Source: Secundilactobacillus yichangensis (GTDB lineage: Bacteria; Bacillota; Bacilli; Lactobacillales; Lactobacillaceae). Taken from it: 64,000 bases of DNA. Shown here piece after piece: positions 47,057-56,086 of this stretch (positions are counted from its first letter, which is position 1; every line of letters begins with the position of its first letter). Position numbers and translations under genes: made by a program. The notes beneath the pieces were generated by a model, which saw only the letters and a list, made by a program, of their open reading frames with translations, was not told the origin of the DNA and did not search any database. Where the stretch lies: assembly GCF_016861565.1 (NCBI RefSeq), contig NZ_BOLK01000001.1, forward strand, positions 124,001 to 188,000, written 5' to 3'.

Positions 47057-48336
47057 TCGATACTGTAATCCGATTATTGAGTTTTTTGGTTTACATCTTT
47101 TTACTCAACTTCTTTTTTTCGAGTTGGTCAGTAACTAGTCGGCTATCAATTAAACGCATTTTAATCCTTTTAGGGTTAGCTAGTATCGTTTCACTAGCTG
47201 CATTTTTTACATCCGACAGTATTGAACCGTTCATTAATATCCTGGTGACACTAATCGCAATGGTGACGATTGCCAGCCAGTATGATGTGTCCAAAAGAGA
47301 TCTGTTTTTCTGGATGGTAATTCTATTGGCAATTAACTTTATCAGTGAATCAATTTCCCTAGCTGTTTTTGATGCATTACTATCTCCTCAATATGATGCG
47401 AAGAATCTATTGTTTGTCATTATCACCACAAGTATTACGATGACGATTGAAATTTTGATATTTTTAGCACTTAAGCTAATCTTTTTCCGACATCATCTTA
47501 TCCTTGAATCTTTGAGTTGGCCTTCGTTGGTTGCCTTAACTTCCATTCCGGTAATATCCATTATTGTTTTGTTTAGTTTTCTGCTGGCTAAGGTTAATGT
47601 TACGATTCAGTCAACTTACTTCGTACTGCTAGTAGCATTGGGTGTTCTCTACATGAACCTTTGTATTCTTTACTTGTATAGCAGTTTCACCAAGCAACTT
47701 CGAAAATTAAATCAAATTACATTGCAAAATAAGTCTCTTTCCTATGAACTGAAGTATATTGCGAATTTAAAAAAGTCGCAGGTAAAGTTAGCTTCCATTC
47801 GACACGATCTGAAGAATAAATTAATAGTTCTTCGTGGCCTTCTGGAACACAGTCAAATTAATGAAGCTAAAGCTTATCTACAAGAATCAACCGATCAACT
47901 TGATGTTCGTCAAAAATTCTATACCCGTGATATGATTTTGAATTACCTGCTGAATGATAAACACGAATTAGCCAGGCAAGCAAATATTAAATTTGAAATC
48001 AAAGTACTTCTATCCGAGCAAATCAACGTCAATAAAGATATCCTAGCAGTGTTAATTGGTAATTTAATTGATAACGCCTTGGAGGCATCAAAAAGATTGC
48101 CAAATCCAACCGATGCTGCAGTTTCTTTAGTTATTAAACAATTTCAAGATAAGCTTCTGATCGACATTAAGAATCACTACAATCCTGAAGAAGCCGTCAC
48201 ACGTCGTAAACGTAAATCTGACGGACTTGGTACGAGAAATATCAAACGAATTGTCGCTAAATACAACGGGTTATATAAACAGTGGACCGAAGGAAGCAAT
48301 TATCTGGTAAGCATTATTTTACTAAACGTAAACTAA
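47053..48336 (+). CDS. GHKL sensor histidine kinase (AgrC/HPK10 type)
   Basis: 427 residues. About six N-terminal membrane helices (1-205) form a sensor, followed by the kinase core: His in IRHDLKNKL, the N box in NLIDNALEA and the G box KSDGLGTRN. Translation is coupled to the response regulator. Typical partner of a peptide signal; no signal gene is evident nearby. Confidence 0.88.
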   Translation: MIDTVIRLLSFLVYIFLLNFFFSSWSVTSRLSIKRILILLGLASIVSLAAFFTSDSIEPFINILVTLIAMVTIASQYDVSKRDLFFWMVILLAINFISESISLAVFDALLSPQYDAKNLLFVIITTSITMTIEILIFLALKLIFFRHHLILESLSWPSLVALTSIPVISIIVLFSFLLAKVNVTIQSTYFVLLVALGVLYMNLCILYLYSSFTKQLRKLNQITLQNKSLSYELKYIANLKKSQVKLASIRHDLKNKLIVLRGLLEHSQINEAKAYLQESTDQLDVRQKFYTRDMILNYLLNDKHELARQANIKFEIKVLLSEQINVNKDILAVLIGNLIDNALEASKRLPNPTDAAVSLVIKQFQDKLLIDIKNHYNPEEAVTRRKRKSDGLGTRNIKRIVAKYNGLYKQWTEGSNYLVSIILLNVN

Positions 48337-48374
48337 GAAGCAACCCGTTATTTTCTGGGTAGCTTCTTCTTTAA
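48336..48374. terminator. Terminator between kinase and ABC permease genes
   Basis: AGAAGCAACCC and GGGTAGCTTCT form a stem with one mismatch between convergent genes. Confidence 0.7.
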
Positions 48375-48422
48375 TTTATATAAAGGCGTATCTGCACCTA
48401 ATATGACACGCTACTTCAAACA

Positions 48423-49124
48423 CTAAAGTGCCTCACTCTTATCAATTTCATTCCCCATACTGATGCAGATCATGGTGGCAATTACAATTAGTGCAACTGC
48501 AATCAGTAGTGATACGAATTCATACGACATTAGTGCAATTGCAGCTAAATTTGAAAGGAACACCACAAAAATAATGCTGGCTATAATGCCTTTTACTGTT
48601 GAATCAAGCTTAATGCCGATAAAACTAGAAAAAAGGACAACTGCTAGCGTTAAGCAAATACAAACAATCGTTGACACTATAATATTGAGAATGTGTGTAA
48701 ACGACTGATCCCTAGTTAGAGGTATGACGGTATCCATAATCATAAAAGCCAGATTTGATATTAATAGCCCAACAGCCATTGCTAAACTTATAGATGCAGA
48801 AAATGCTTTGGTTTTGGTATAAAAGAGCTCCTTACGGCTAATTGGCAGTAAATATGTTTTGCTTTTATTCATGCCAACGTAGTCATGAACTAAATATCGG
48901 CCAGCTAGTACAGTCACGTAAATTGCCAGCACACACATTGTTCCAATGGTTGCTAGGGCGAGTACAGCATTATAGTGCGTTAGCATACTGTTGCCATCTT
49001 CTGTGTCAAACTTGCCCACTATTGCAAAAAAAGATAGAAATAGTAGTTGTAAACCCCCAGTTGTTAAACCTATGGGTAGTAATATCTTCTTCATACGTGA
49101 AAACTCATAGTTGAAATATTCCAT
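48423..49124 (-). CDS. ABC-2 type permease-like membrane protein
   Basis: 233 residues with about six hydrophobic segments and a start (MEYFNYEFSRMKK) like the permeases of bacteriocin-immunity transporters. AGGAGG is before the ATG. It is 31 bases downstream of the ATPase gene and convergent with the LytTR/kinase operon. Confidence 0.75.
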   Translation of the reverse strand: MEYFNYEFSRMKKILLPIGLTTGGLQLLFLSFFAIVGKFDTEDGNSMLTHYNAVLALATIGTMCVLAIYVTVLAGRYLVHDYVGMNKSKTYLLPISRKELFYTKTKAFSASISLAMAVGLLISNLAFMIMDTVIPLTRDQSFTHILNIIVSTIVCICLTLAVVLFSSFIGIKLDSTVKGIIASIIFVVFLSNLAAIALMSYEFVSLLIAVALIVIATMICISMGNEIDKSEAL

Positions 49125-49155
49125 TATCAGAACCTCCTAACCTTAATAATTGGTT

Positions 49156-49881
49156 TTAATTTAACGACACCGTACGGTTAATAAAACTGTGGTAAAAGCC
49201 CATTAATCCATCGGGAAATTCTCCATTAATTTCGGTGATACTTTTGAGATAGCTGGTTTGCCCATCCGCCATCACAACAGCATCCGTAATGATGCCATTT
49301 AAGTCAGCGAACGAATGGCTGGTTATAATAACAATCTTGTCTTGAGAGTGCTGTTTGATCAGATCTTTGGTTAAAACAACACCGTCAGGATCCAAACCAT
49401 TAAAAGGTTCATCAAGAATCAAGATTTCGGGCTTATGAGAAATGGCTACTGCTAGTAATAGCCGTTGGCGCATACCCAGCGACAAGTTACCTATCATTTG
49501 GTTTTCAGATACGTTCAAGCCAACATTTTCTAAAATTGGCGACCATTTTTGTGGTGCAGTAAGTCCAAAGAAGAAGTAGTGTTCGTCAAGCAGTTCTTTA
49601 ATAGACAGATCAAAAAGGCTATCAGACTGTGCAAAAACCGAACCAATTTTCTTCAGGAAGTCTGTGCGGGTATCCCGATTTAGCACCAAGTTATCGATGC
49701 TAATGTCACCAGTATTTGTGACCAGTAGCCCACAGATACACTTAAGCAATGTCGTTTTGCCGGCACCGTTAGGACCTATTAATCCATAAATACCATTGTT
49801 TCCAAAACGTAAATTATCAATACGCAAAATATTTCTGTTGCCAATTGACTTAGTGACGTGATTGATTTTTAGCCGTGTCAA
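49156..49881 (-). CDS. ABC transporter ATPase
   Basis: 241 residues with Walker A GPNGAGKTT, signature LSLGMRQRLLLA and Walker B LILDEPFNGLDPD. TTG start at 49881 with AAAGGGGAT about 9 bases upstream. Pairs with the downstream permease. The neighbouring kinase suggests peptide-induced expression. Confidence 0.86.
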   Translation of the reverse strand: MTRLKINHVTKSIGNRNILRIDNLRFGNNGIYGLIGPNGAGKTTLLKCICGLLVTNTGDISIDNLVLNRDTRTDFLKKIGSVFAQSDSLFDLSIKELLDEHYFFFGLTAPQKWSPILENVGLNVSENQMIGNLSLGMRQRLLLAVAISHKPEILILDEPFNGLDPDGVVLTKDLIKQHSQDKIVIITSHSFADLNGIITDAVVMADGQTSYLKSITEINGEFPDGLMGFYHSFINRTVSLN

Positions 49882-50092
49882 AATTAAACTATCCCCTTTT
49901 TACTCCAAAACGGATGAAGGCCTCATGGGTATTTGGAACATGTTTACTATATTCCTAATATTTTAATTTTTTGGCGAGTGCCACGATTAACTGCTTTGAT
50001 GTAACGAATGACACTAATAAGTTGTTAAATCATGTCAAATTGACCCGCCATGCTGTATTTTTTTACGATTTTAATTTTGAACTCGATATAAA

Positions 50093-50141
50093 AATTACCC
50101 CACAATAGTTAGATTTTTGGTCTAACTATTGTGGGGTAATT
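50093..50141 (-). terminator. Terminator for the OmpR/kinase operon (21-bp perfect stem)
   Basis: Arms 50093-50113 and 50121-50141 are perfect (core TTACCCCACAATAGTTAGA), with a T tract after it on the minus strand. Confidence 0.85.
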
Positions 50142-50146
50142 CATTA

Positions 50147-51061
50147 TTACGCCCCATCCTTCTTTGGCTGATTAGCTATTTTAAAGGTTACTTGAATCTG
50201 AAATCGCAGATTCTTGGTATTCAACCTAACTTGACCGCCCTGCATCCGTGATAGTTCCGCAATAATGTAAAGCCCTAACCCGGCATTTTGTTCGCGATGA
50301 GACAGGTCTTCAGTGTAAAACCGGTCTAGCAGCCGATCAAAGTTCTTGATGGGCGTCGTTAACTGATTAGTTGCTGTCAGCTGAACGCCTTGATCGACGT
50401 GTTTGAGTTCGATGGTCGCTTTTTGATAGCCATGATCCAAAATATTGCCAAGGATATTCTGCAAAATTCGGGTGGTTGCTTCTTCATCCAGTTGCCACAT
50501 GATGTTTGGCTCAATCTTTAAATCCGTCATAATTTGCTTTCGTTGCAATGCATCATAGTAATTCAAACAAGTCTGGGTCAGCAGTTTTGACAGATTTAAC
50601 TGCTTGGGGGTGATCGTGATCCGATTTTCTAGTAGTCGGTTATACAGCAATAACAGATTAAGGTGCTTCGACAACGTCTGCAGGTTTTGATTTAGCTTAC
50701 TGACCTGTCCGTGCTCAGTTTCCGGCAGATTTTCATTTGTCAATAACAACTGCGAGTATCCGCTGGCAACCGTTAACGGCGTCCTCAAGTCATGCGAAAT
50801 GTTATGAATCGCCAGATCTAACTGTTGCTGGGTTTGAACTGAATGCTGATGGGTGGCTTGCTGTTTGGCAATCATGTGATTGATTTGCTGGGTCAAAGCC
50901 ACGACCGCTGGGTTGCGAGTTTTGACTTTCAACTGTTGATTCGTGGTGTGCTGGTTGATGAATTTTAACTGGGTAATCAAAGTTCGGAGATCCATCACTA
51001 TCAGCAATAAATAGACCAAAACAGCAAGTAGAATAACCAGGATAATTGCTAATGGTATCAT
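50147..51061 (-). CDS. Sensor histidine kinase
   Basis: 304 residues: one or two short N-terminal hydrophobic segments, a HisKA domain with SHDLRTPLTVASGYSQLL, N box QNILGNILDHG and G box NAGLGLYI. The small sensor part suggests intramembrane sensing, as in lantibiotic-resistance kinases (inference). It overlaps the regulator gene by 4 bases. Confidence 0.88.
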   Translation of the reverse strand: MIPLAIILVILLAVLVYLLLIVMDLRTLITQLKFINQHTTNQQLKVKTRNPAVVALTQQINHMIAKQQATHQHSVQTQQQLDLAIHNISHDLRTPLTVASGYSQLLLTNENLPETEHGQVSKLNQNLQTLSKHLNLLLLYNRLLENRITITPKQLNLSKLLTQTCLNYYDALQRKQIMTDLKIEPNIMWQLDEEATTRILQNILGNILDHGYQKATIELKHVDQGVQLTATNQLTTPIKNFDRLLDRFYTEDLSHREQNAGLGLYIIAELSRMQGGQVRLNTKNLRFQIQVTFKIANQPKKDGA

Positions 51062-51729
51062 GCTAAGCGTACCCCGATCCCCCAGATGGTTTTAATATAG
51101 GCACGGTCTGGATCCAGTTTAGATAACTTATTGCGCAAATTACTAAGGTGAACGTTGATCGTATTCTCATCACCCATATAAGGTGTTTGCCAAACTTGTT
51201 CGTAAAGTTGTTCTCGGGTAAAAATTTGCCGTGGGTTCATAAACAGCAAGGTTAAGATTGCACATTCTTTTTTCTTCAGCGGGCAGCTTGCAGTCCCCTT
51301 TTTAACTACGAACTCCTGTGGGTACAGCGTTAATTGTTGATAAGTGATTGGCTGTTCATCATTTACATCAGCCCCTGTGTGTCGCAACTGTACCATAATT
51401 CGCGCTTTTAACACGTTAATATCAAATGGTTTCGTCACGTAATCATTAGCCCCAGCTACCAGTAAATCAGCAATGTCTGTGGTATCATCTAATGCAGTTA
51501 GCATGATGATCGGCACTTGCGACGTCTGTCGAATAATTTGCAGGACCTCATCTCCGCTTTTACCAGGTAATAAGCGGTCTAACAGAATCAATGCTACTGG
51601 ATACTTTTTAAATAGCAGTAAGCCCTCAGTGCCTGAATAAGCACTAATAACTTGGTATTCTGATGACAGCATACTGGTTAACAACCCCTGCATGTCATTG
51701 CTATCTTCAACGATCAGAATGGTTTTCAT
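51058..51729 (-). CDS. OmpR-family response regulator
   Basis: 223 residues: receiver with phospho-Asp in ILLDRLLPGKSG and Lys in YVTKPF, then a winged-helix DNA-binding domain (about 128-223; NTINVHLSNLRNKL). ATG at 51729 is chosen because GGGGTG lies 6 bases before it. Translationally coupled to the kinase. Confidence 0.9.
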   Translation of the reverse strand: MKTILIVEDSNDMQGLLTSMLSSEYQVISAYSGTEGLLLFKKYPVALILLDRLLPGKSGDEVLQIIRQTSQVPIIMLTALDDTTDIADLLVAGANDYVTKPFDINVLKARIMVQLRHTGADVNDEQPITYQQLTLYPQEFVVKKGTASCPLKKKECAILTLLFMNPRQIFTREQLYEQVWQTPYMGDENTINVHLSNLRNKLSKLDPDRAYIKTIWGIGVRLA

Positions 51730-51854
51730 GGTGTTCACCCCTACTCTTTAAAATAAGCTTATGGCATGAAGATGATGAAAACAAGAGTGATTTTGACTGA
51801 GTTTTTAAATTCGAAGATTTAGGTTTCGTAGGTATCGGTAATTAACTGGTTGCA

Positions 51855-51888
51855 AAAGGGGCTCTGACATTGCTGTCAGAGCCCCTTT
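51855..51888 (-). terminator. Terminator for the secreted-protein gene at 51.9-52.7 kb
   Basis: AAAGGGGCTCTGACA and its complement form a perfect 15-bp stem with loop TTGC. Confidence 0.85.
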
Positions 51889-51917
51889 AGTTTACGGAAG
51901 TTTGGTGCTATTCAATT

Positions 51918-52691
51918 TTACTTGGCTAAAATAACTTCAGCCAAAGGATTGTCCTCTCCCGCAGATGAAACGATGTTGGTACCAATATACCAGCTATCAA
52001 AATTGCTTAAGTGAGTGCCTGCATTGTACTTAATCACTTCTTCATTCTTTCGGACGCTGGTGCTACGACTTAATTGAGTCTTAATCTTAGCAAGCGTTAC
52101 TGGTGCAGTAAGGCCCTTAACCTTAATTGTATAAACGTCATGCACGTTTAAGGCCTTTTGAATTTGCTGCGTTAACGTACCGTCTTGAAGAACCGAGTCG
52201 GTTAAGTCTTCGTTAGCAAATTTATCCAGCGTTGTTGAGTGGACTGTCCCTGGGAATAAGGTCCGCATTTGGTTTTGCAGTGTTGCATTAGATGTACGGG
52301 TGGCTAGTGTTGCACTTGGATTAGGATCGGTGTTGCCGTTAGTCCCTTTAGCCAAATATCCATGCCAAACGTAACCACTGGCCGATTTACTTTTGTTCTT
52401 GAGATAATAGTAAATTGCCGTTTTCTTCCCATTAGTGAGTTTAACACTCTTTTGAAGGTACCAAGTGGTCCGCGGATAGTTCTTTAAATTATGCAACTTT
52501 TTGGTATGCGTACTGTTCCACATATACGTCGACGTGGTGAGACTCTTAGCGTGATACGCCGGAGTAGTACTTGCATAACTGGTAGTCTTAATAGTTCGGT
52601 ATGCAGCTTTTGCGGTTGTGGTATTTTGTGAAGCAAAGCCGACACCAACTGCAGCAATTCCCAAAATCAGGCTGCCAATAACTTTTTTCAT
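51918..52691 (-). CDS. Secreted surface protein, paralogue of the gene at 39.5 kb
   Basis: 257 residues. Signal peptide with AXA-type cleavage near TTAKA-AY. The mature part shares with its paralogue the near-identical segment TYMWNSTHTKKLHNLKNYP, WYLQKSVKLTNGKKTA and GYVWHGYLAKG, but the C-terminal half differs more. AAGGAGG ribosome site. Likely wall-associated; function unknown. Confidence 0.78.
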   Translation of the reverse strand: MKKVIGSLILGIAAVGVGFASQNTTTAKAAYRTIKTTSYASTTPAYHAKSLTTSTYMWNSTHTKKLHNLKNYPRTTWYLQKSVKLTNGKKTAIYYYLKNKSKSASGYVWHGYLAKGTNGNTDPNPSATLATRTSNATLQNQMRTLFPGTVHSTTLDKFANEDLTDSVLQDGTLTQQIQKALNVHDVYTIKVKGLTAPVTLAKIKTQLSRSTSVRKNEEVIKYNAGTHLSNFDSWYIGTNIVSSAGEDNPLAEVILAK

Positions 52692-52749
52692 TACACCGAC
52701 CTCCTTAAGTGTTGATCTGTTTTCATCTTGTCACATATGCGGATCAGCA

Positions 52750-53967
52750 TTAGTTAGCTCGATAATAAGCCTTAACGTTAACAAAGCCCGTTTGTGTTTG
52801 ACTGCCATCTACTGGATCGGCGTGATCAAACGTGTATTTCTGACCATTTTGAGCAGTAAGATTCTTCAGGCTGACACTATCAAGAATATAGCTAACTTGA
52901 CTGCTTGACAGTGGCTGTCCCTTGGCAACTTGGAAGTCGTAATTGCGGCCTGCAGCATCAAGGGTGGTGCTGTCAGTAGCGGTCAAAGTTATCGGATCAC
53001 CGTTCATCGTATAAGCTCTGATTGACATCATTGCCCCGTCAGAAGCGCTGTTCTTGGAAACGTAGAAGGCAACAGTATCATTGCTTTTAGCTGAAGCAGC
53101 AGCTGATTGGTTAACAAACGATGCTGCACCACTGGTATAAGCAACGTAGCCTGAAGGAATACCGTTAACGACACTGGTATAGTTAGCGCCAGTTGTGAGG
53201 TTAGCCGTGGTTGCACTCTTATCAAATGGTACGGAACCAGTACCAACTTCTTTGCCAGTGGACTTATCAATGTAGCTGATCTTCACGGCGTTCTGGCTCT
53301 GTGGTGCTTGGACGCCTGAGCTGTAAATCCAGCCAGTGATTGATGGGTTCTGGTCATCCTTAACTTGGTAGTATACCCAACCTTCACGGCTCTTAGTTTC
53401 AGCGCCGGTAATTGTAAAGGTATCAGTATTGCTGAAGCCCTTTACCTTGGAAGCTTTATATTGTGTGTATTGAGGGTTGTTCCAGAGTGTGTACTTAGAA
53501 GGATTAGCCAAAGTGTAGCCAGTTGTTACAGTTGGCATATCAGCCTTCTCGGTGGTGTCAGCAGCTTGAAGTCCGCCGGAGAAACGACCAACATTTTTAC
53601 CGCCGTAGATCCAGCCGCGGTACTTGCCATCAAATGAAACGATCTTGTAGTAAACGGAACCGCGGTTAGTTGTTACGATTGCGTATGCACGGAAATAGTC
53701 CGATGACTTATTTGAAGATGATAACTTGTTCATCGTAGCCTTTGAGGCAACCACGCGGGCACCCTTAGAAGTTCCCACTTTGGTGTACAAAGCATTATCA
53801 CCATTCGGTGCAACGTTACGTGATTCTGGAGCCGTCTTAAAGTAGGACGTTTTAACAATGTAAGCGCCAGATTTGGCACTGGCAGTTGTGCTGGCCAAGC
53901 CTGCTGCGCCAAACATTGATGCAGCTGTTAAACCAACATACAAAGATTTCTTCAAACTAGATTTCAT
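52750..53967 (-). CDS. S-layer family protein (Levilactobacillus brevis SlpA-like N-terminal half)
   Basis: 405 residues. The start MKSSLKKSLYVGLTAASMFG and a signal peptide ending TTASA-KS match L. brevis SlpA, as do RAYAIVTTNRGSVYYKIVS, GKYRGWIYGG, MPTVTTGYTLANPSK and YTQYKASKVKGF. These blocks form the wall-polysaccharide-binding region. The C-terminal half (about 230-405) is shorter than in SlpA and includes a MucBP-like VKISYIDKSTGKEVG segment. AAGGAG about 12 bases before the ATG. Presumed cell-surface protein held noncovalently. Confidence 0.85.
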   Translation of the reverse strand: MKSSLKKSLYVGLTAASMFGAAGLASTTASAKSGAYIVKTSYFKTAPESRNVAPNGDNALYTKVGTSKGARVVASKATMNKLSSSNKSSDYFRAYAIVTTNRGSVYYKIVSFDGKYRGWIYGGKNVGRFSGGLQAADTTEKADMPTVTTGYTLANPSKYTLWNNPQYTQYKASKVKGFSNTDTFTITGAETKSREGWVYYQVKDDQNPSITGWIYSSGVQAPQSQNAVKISYIDKSTGKEVGTGSVPFDKSATTANLTTGANYTSVVNGIPSGYVAYTSGAASFVNQSAAASAKSNDTVAFYVSKNSASDGAMMSIRAYTMNGDPITLTATDSTTLDAAGRNYDFQVAKGQPLSSSQVSYILDSVSLKNLTAQNGQKYTFDHADPVDGSQTQTGFVNVKAYYRAN

Positions 53968-54301
53968 TATCGAAATACACTCCTTTTTGGCCGAAGCCTA
54001 ATGCAAATCCCCTGATTAGTTATTTAAATTCTAACACTATTATTCTGATTATTGATCCCTTAAAATGCAAGCTTAGTGCATTATTAAGATAACTATTACA
54101 TCAATGTCATACTTGGTTCAGACGGAGACGGAAATGAATTTTCGCTTGTATTTGTTTAAAAAATGAATATTAGTGACAACATCCGTCTTCCTCCAAACAA
54201 TTTTGTATGATATGTTAATTATGGAAGCACTCAAAACCGGCATGGTGTACAGGATGACTGTCTTAACCAGACTAAATCATTAATAACTGGAGGATTCATT
54301 G
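53968..54301. other. Intergenic region with leader of the S-layer gene
   Basis: About 330 AT-rich bases between divergent genes. A TATGAT box at about 54206 may serve the rightward gene. No other element recognised. Confidence 0.45.
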
Positions 54302-54526
54302 ATGTGGCAAAAGTACCTAAATGAAGTTCTGTTCGATTCTTCAATCATATTAGCGCTACTAATTGTGGCTACGATTGGAAAAGGTGCTTATGATTTATTT
54401 ACTAGTGGACACCTTTACCTTTGGAAATACCCCCTTTCTCACATTCACGAAATGCTCGGCTCAGTTATATTTTTCGCGATTGTGGAGCTCATATCCCTAG
54501 CTTTGAAACACCAAAAGAAAAGCTAG
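54302..54526 (+). CDS. Small two-helix membrane protein
   Basis: 74 residues with two hydrophobic segments (about 12-28 and 50-66) and a Lys-rich end. ATG at 54302 with GGAGGATT upstream. Not recognised. Confidence 0.55.
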   Translation: MWQKYLNEVLFDSSIILALLIVATIGKGAYDLFTSGHLYLWKYPLSHIHEMLGSVIFFAIVELISLALKHQKKS

Positions 54527-54606
54527 TTTTAGGCTGAAGAAAAACGCCTTAACCGCTATGGTTAGGACACTAAACAAAGAGACTTAACTGATTTGATGAA
54601 TGGTGC

Positions 54607-55281
54607 TTAGGCCTTGCCCGTTGGTGTGTAGAAATAAGTCGAGCCCACTGAGTAGCTAGCATAAGGAAAAATACCATCTTCCTTAGCACCGTTGTAGTGG
54701 ATCGTTAAGCGGTACTGATAATTACCCTTCTTACTAACGCGTTTATCAGGTAGTTTCAGCATGTTTTTCTTAGCATACAAGTAAGTGGTATTGCCGCTTT
54801 TTCTCACCTTGGTGACTTTAGTTGAAGAAAGTGGCTTCTTGTTAACATTGCCTGAACTAAAGTATTCCACGTACTGGTTGGCCGTAAACATGATGGCTGG
54901 AGCTTGATGATAACTCGCCTCACTGCTAAACGTTTTGCCCTTAGTCATTCTTGATAACTGATCCATTGCGGTGTACTTGGACGACTTAAAGTTATGGTTA
55001 ACGCGAACGATAATACTGGTTGCCTTTGTGACGTGTCTAAGCTGATAGGTTAAACTATCTAAAGCAACCGATACGTATTGCTTGTTACCCTTCTTAGTAA
55101 AACCAGAGACGGATACTCGTGTATTAGCCGGAATGGTTACTTTACCGACTTTCACTGTCTTTGTGATTACTTGAGGGCCGTTCATAATTGGCGTTTTAGT
55201 TGCAGCATTAGCGGCGCCAGCAAAGCCTGCCAACCCTAAAGCTAGACCAAACCCTGTGATGATTAATCTTTTTAATTTCAT
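54607..55281 (-). CDS. Secreted protein of unknown function
   Basis: 224 residues with signal peptide (cleavage near GAANA-AT) and a Lys/Tyr-rich mature part rich in short strands, like small wall-binding domains of lactobacilli. ATG at 55281 follows GAAAGGGGGA; an upstream in-frame start has no such site. Promoter is visible. Confidence 0.72.
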   Translation of the reverse strand: MKLKRLIITGFGLALGLAGFAGAANAATKTPIMNGPQVITKTVKVGKVTIPANTRVSVSGFTKKGNKQYVSVALDSLTYQLRHVTKATSIIVRVNHNFKSSKYTAMDQLSRMTKGKTFSSEASYHQAPAIMFTANQYVEYFSSGNVNKKPLSSTKVTKVRKSGNTTYLYAKKNMLKLPDKRVSKKGNYQYRLTIHYNGAKEDGIFPYASYSVGSTYFYTPTGKA

Positions 55282-55305
55282 TTCGTTAATCCCCCTTTCA
55301 AAGTT

Positions 55306-55333
55306 AGTATACCAATGCCCCATTATTTTACAA
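55306..55333 (-). promoter_or_regulatory. Promoter for the secreted protein gene
   Basis: Minus strand: TTGTAA, a 16-base spacer and TATACT. Confidence 0.65.
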
Positions 55334-55450
55334 GATGACGGATTTTAAATGGTCTTCACGCAGCATAATCAATACCGTCCGCAACTACCAGAATCCCCCA
55401 TCTAACGCGGATGCAAGAAACCCTGTCGTGCTGTAACGACTACTTGCTAG

Positions 55451-55456
55451 TATAAT
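55451..55456 (+). promoter_or_regulatory. -10 box for the XRE regulator
   Basis: Consensus TATAAT about 37 bases before the start; no good -35 box. Confidence 0.4.
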
Positions 55457-55492
55457 AGCATCAATGAATGAATAATAGAGATGAGGATTAGG

Positions 55493-56014
55493 ATGTTAAA
55501 GGATAAGTTAAAGGCACAACGCAAATCATTGGGATTAACTCAGCAGCAAGCGGCTGAATTACTGAACGTCACCCGGCAAGCCATTTCAAACTGGGAAAAT
55601 GGCAATAATTATCCTGACATACCGACCCTTATTAAAATCAGTGATCTTTACAACATTTCACTGGACACGCTATTAAAGGGGGATCAAGACCTTATGTCAA
55701 AATTTCAGGCAGATTCGCAGGATTTACACTATTTAAGACGGATACGGCATCGGTTTGGCATTATAGGTTCTTACCTATTTGTTCACTTTGGCAATCATCC
55801 CAAATGGGGCAAAGGTAATTATATCTTTTGGCTGTTCACCATTACGTTTGCAGTATACATGAATCTCATGTTGATTGTTTTGCAGCTTGCTATCAGCTAT
55901 ATTTTTGATCATACCCTGTCCATCGATTATCTTTCTGAATTACTTATTGTTCTTATCAGCCTTGGATTTAGCCCTATCTTTGGCTGGTGGGCACAGGATT
56001 TCTTGAAGAAATAA
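55493..56014 (+). CDS. XRE-family regulator with C-terminal membrane helices
   Basis: 173 residues: HTH_3 at about 1-65 (LTQQQAAELLNVTRQAISNWENG) and two membrane helices. The DNA-binding half is very like the two XRE genes at 42.6-44.0 kb. ATG at 55493 has GAGG 6 bases upstream; an ATG 12 bases earlier precedes that site. Probable one-component envelope sensor. Confidence 0.78.
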   Translation: MLKDKLKAQRKSLGLTQQQAAELLNVTRQAISNWENGNNYPDIPTLIKISDLYNISLDTLLKGDQDLMSKFQADSQDLHYLRRIRHRFGIIGSYLFVHFGNHPKWGKGNYIFWLFTITFAVYMNLMLIVLQLAISYIFDHTLSIDYLSELLIVLISLGFSPIFGWWAQDFLKK

Positions 56015-56035
56015 GCGTTTATCTCATGATATTAG

Positions 56036-56073
56036 AAAAGCCAGATCTCCTTTATTAGGGAACCTGGTTTTTT
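56036..56073. terminator. Terminator after the XRE gene
   Basis: AAAAGCCAGATCTCC / GGGAACCTGGTTTTT with T tract; same recurrent family. Confidence 0.8.
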
Positions 56074-56086
56074 GGATTATTTTTAC

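Noticed and set aside
49912-49956. A 14-codon frame with a GTCLLY end as an AIP-like signal
   Set aside because: It is too short for an AgrD-type precursor and no processing gene is nearby.
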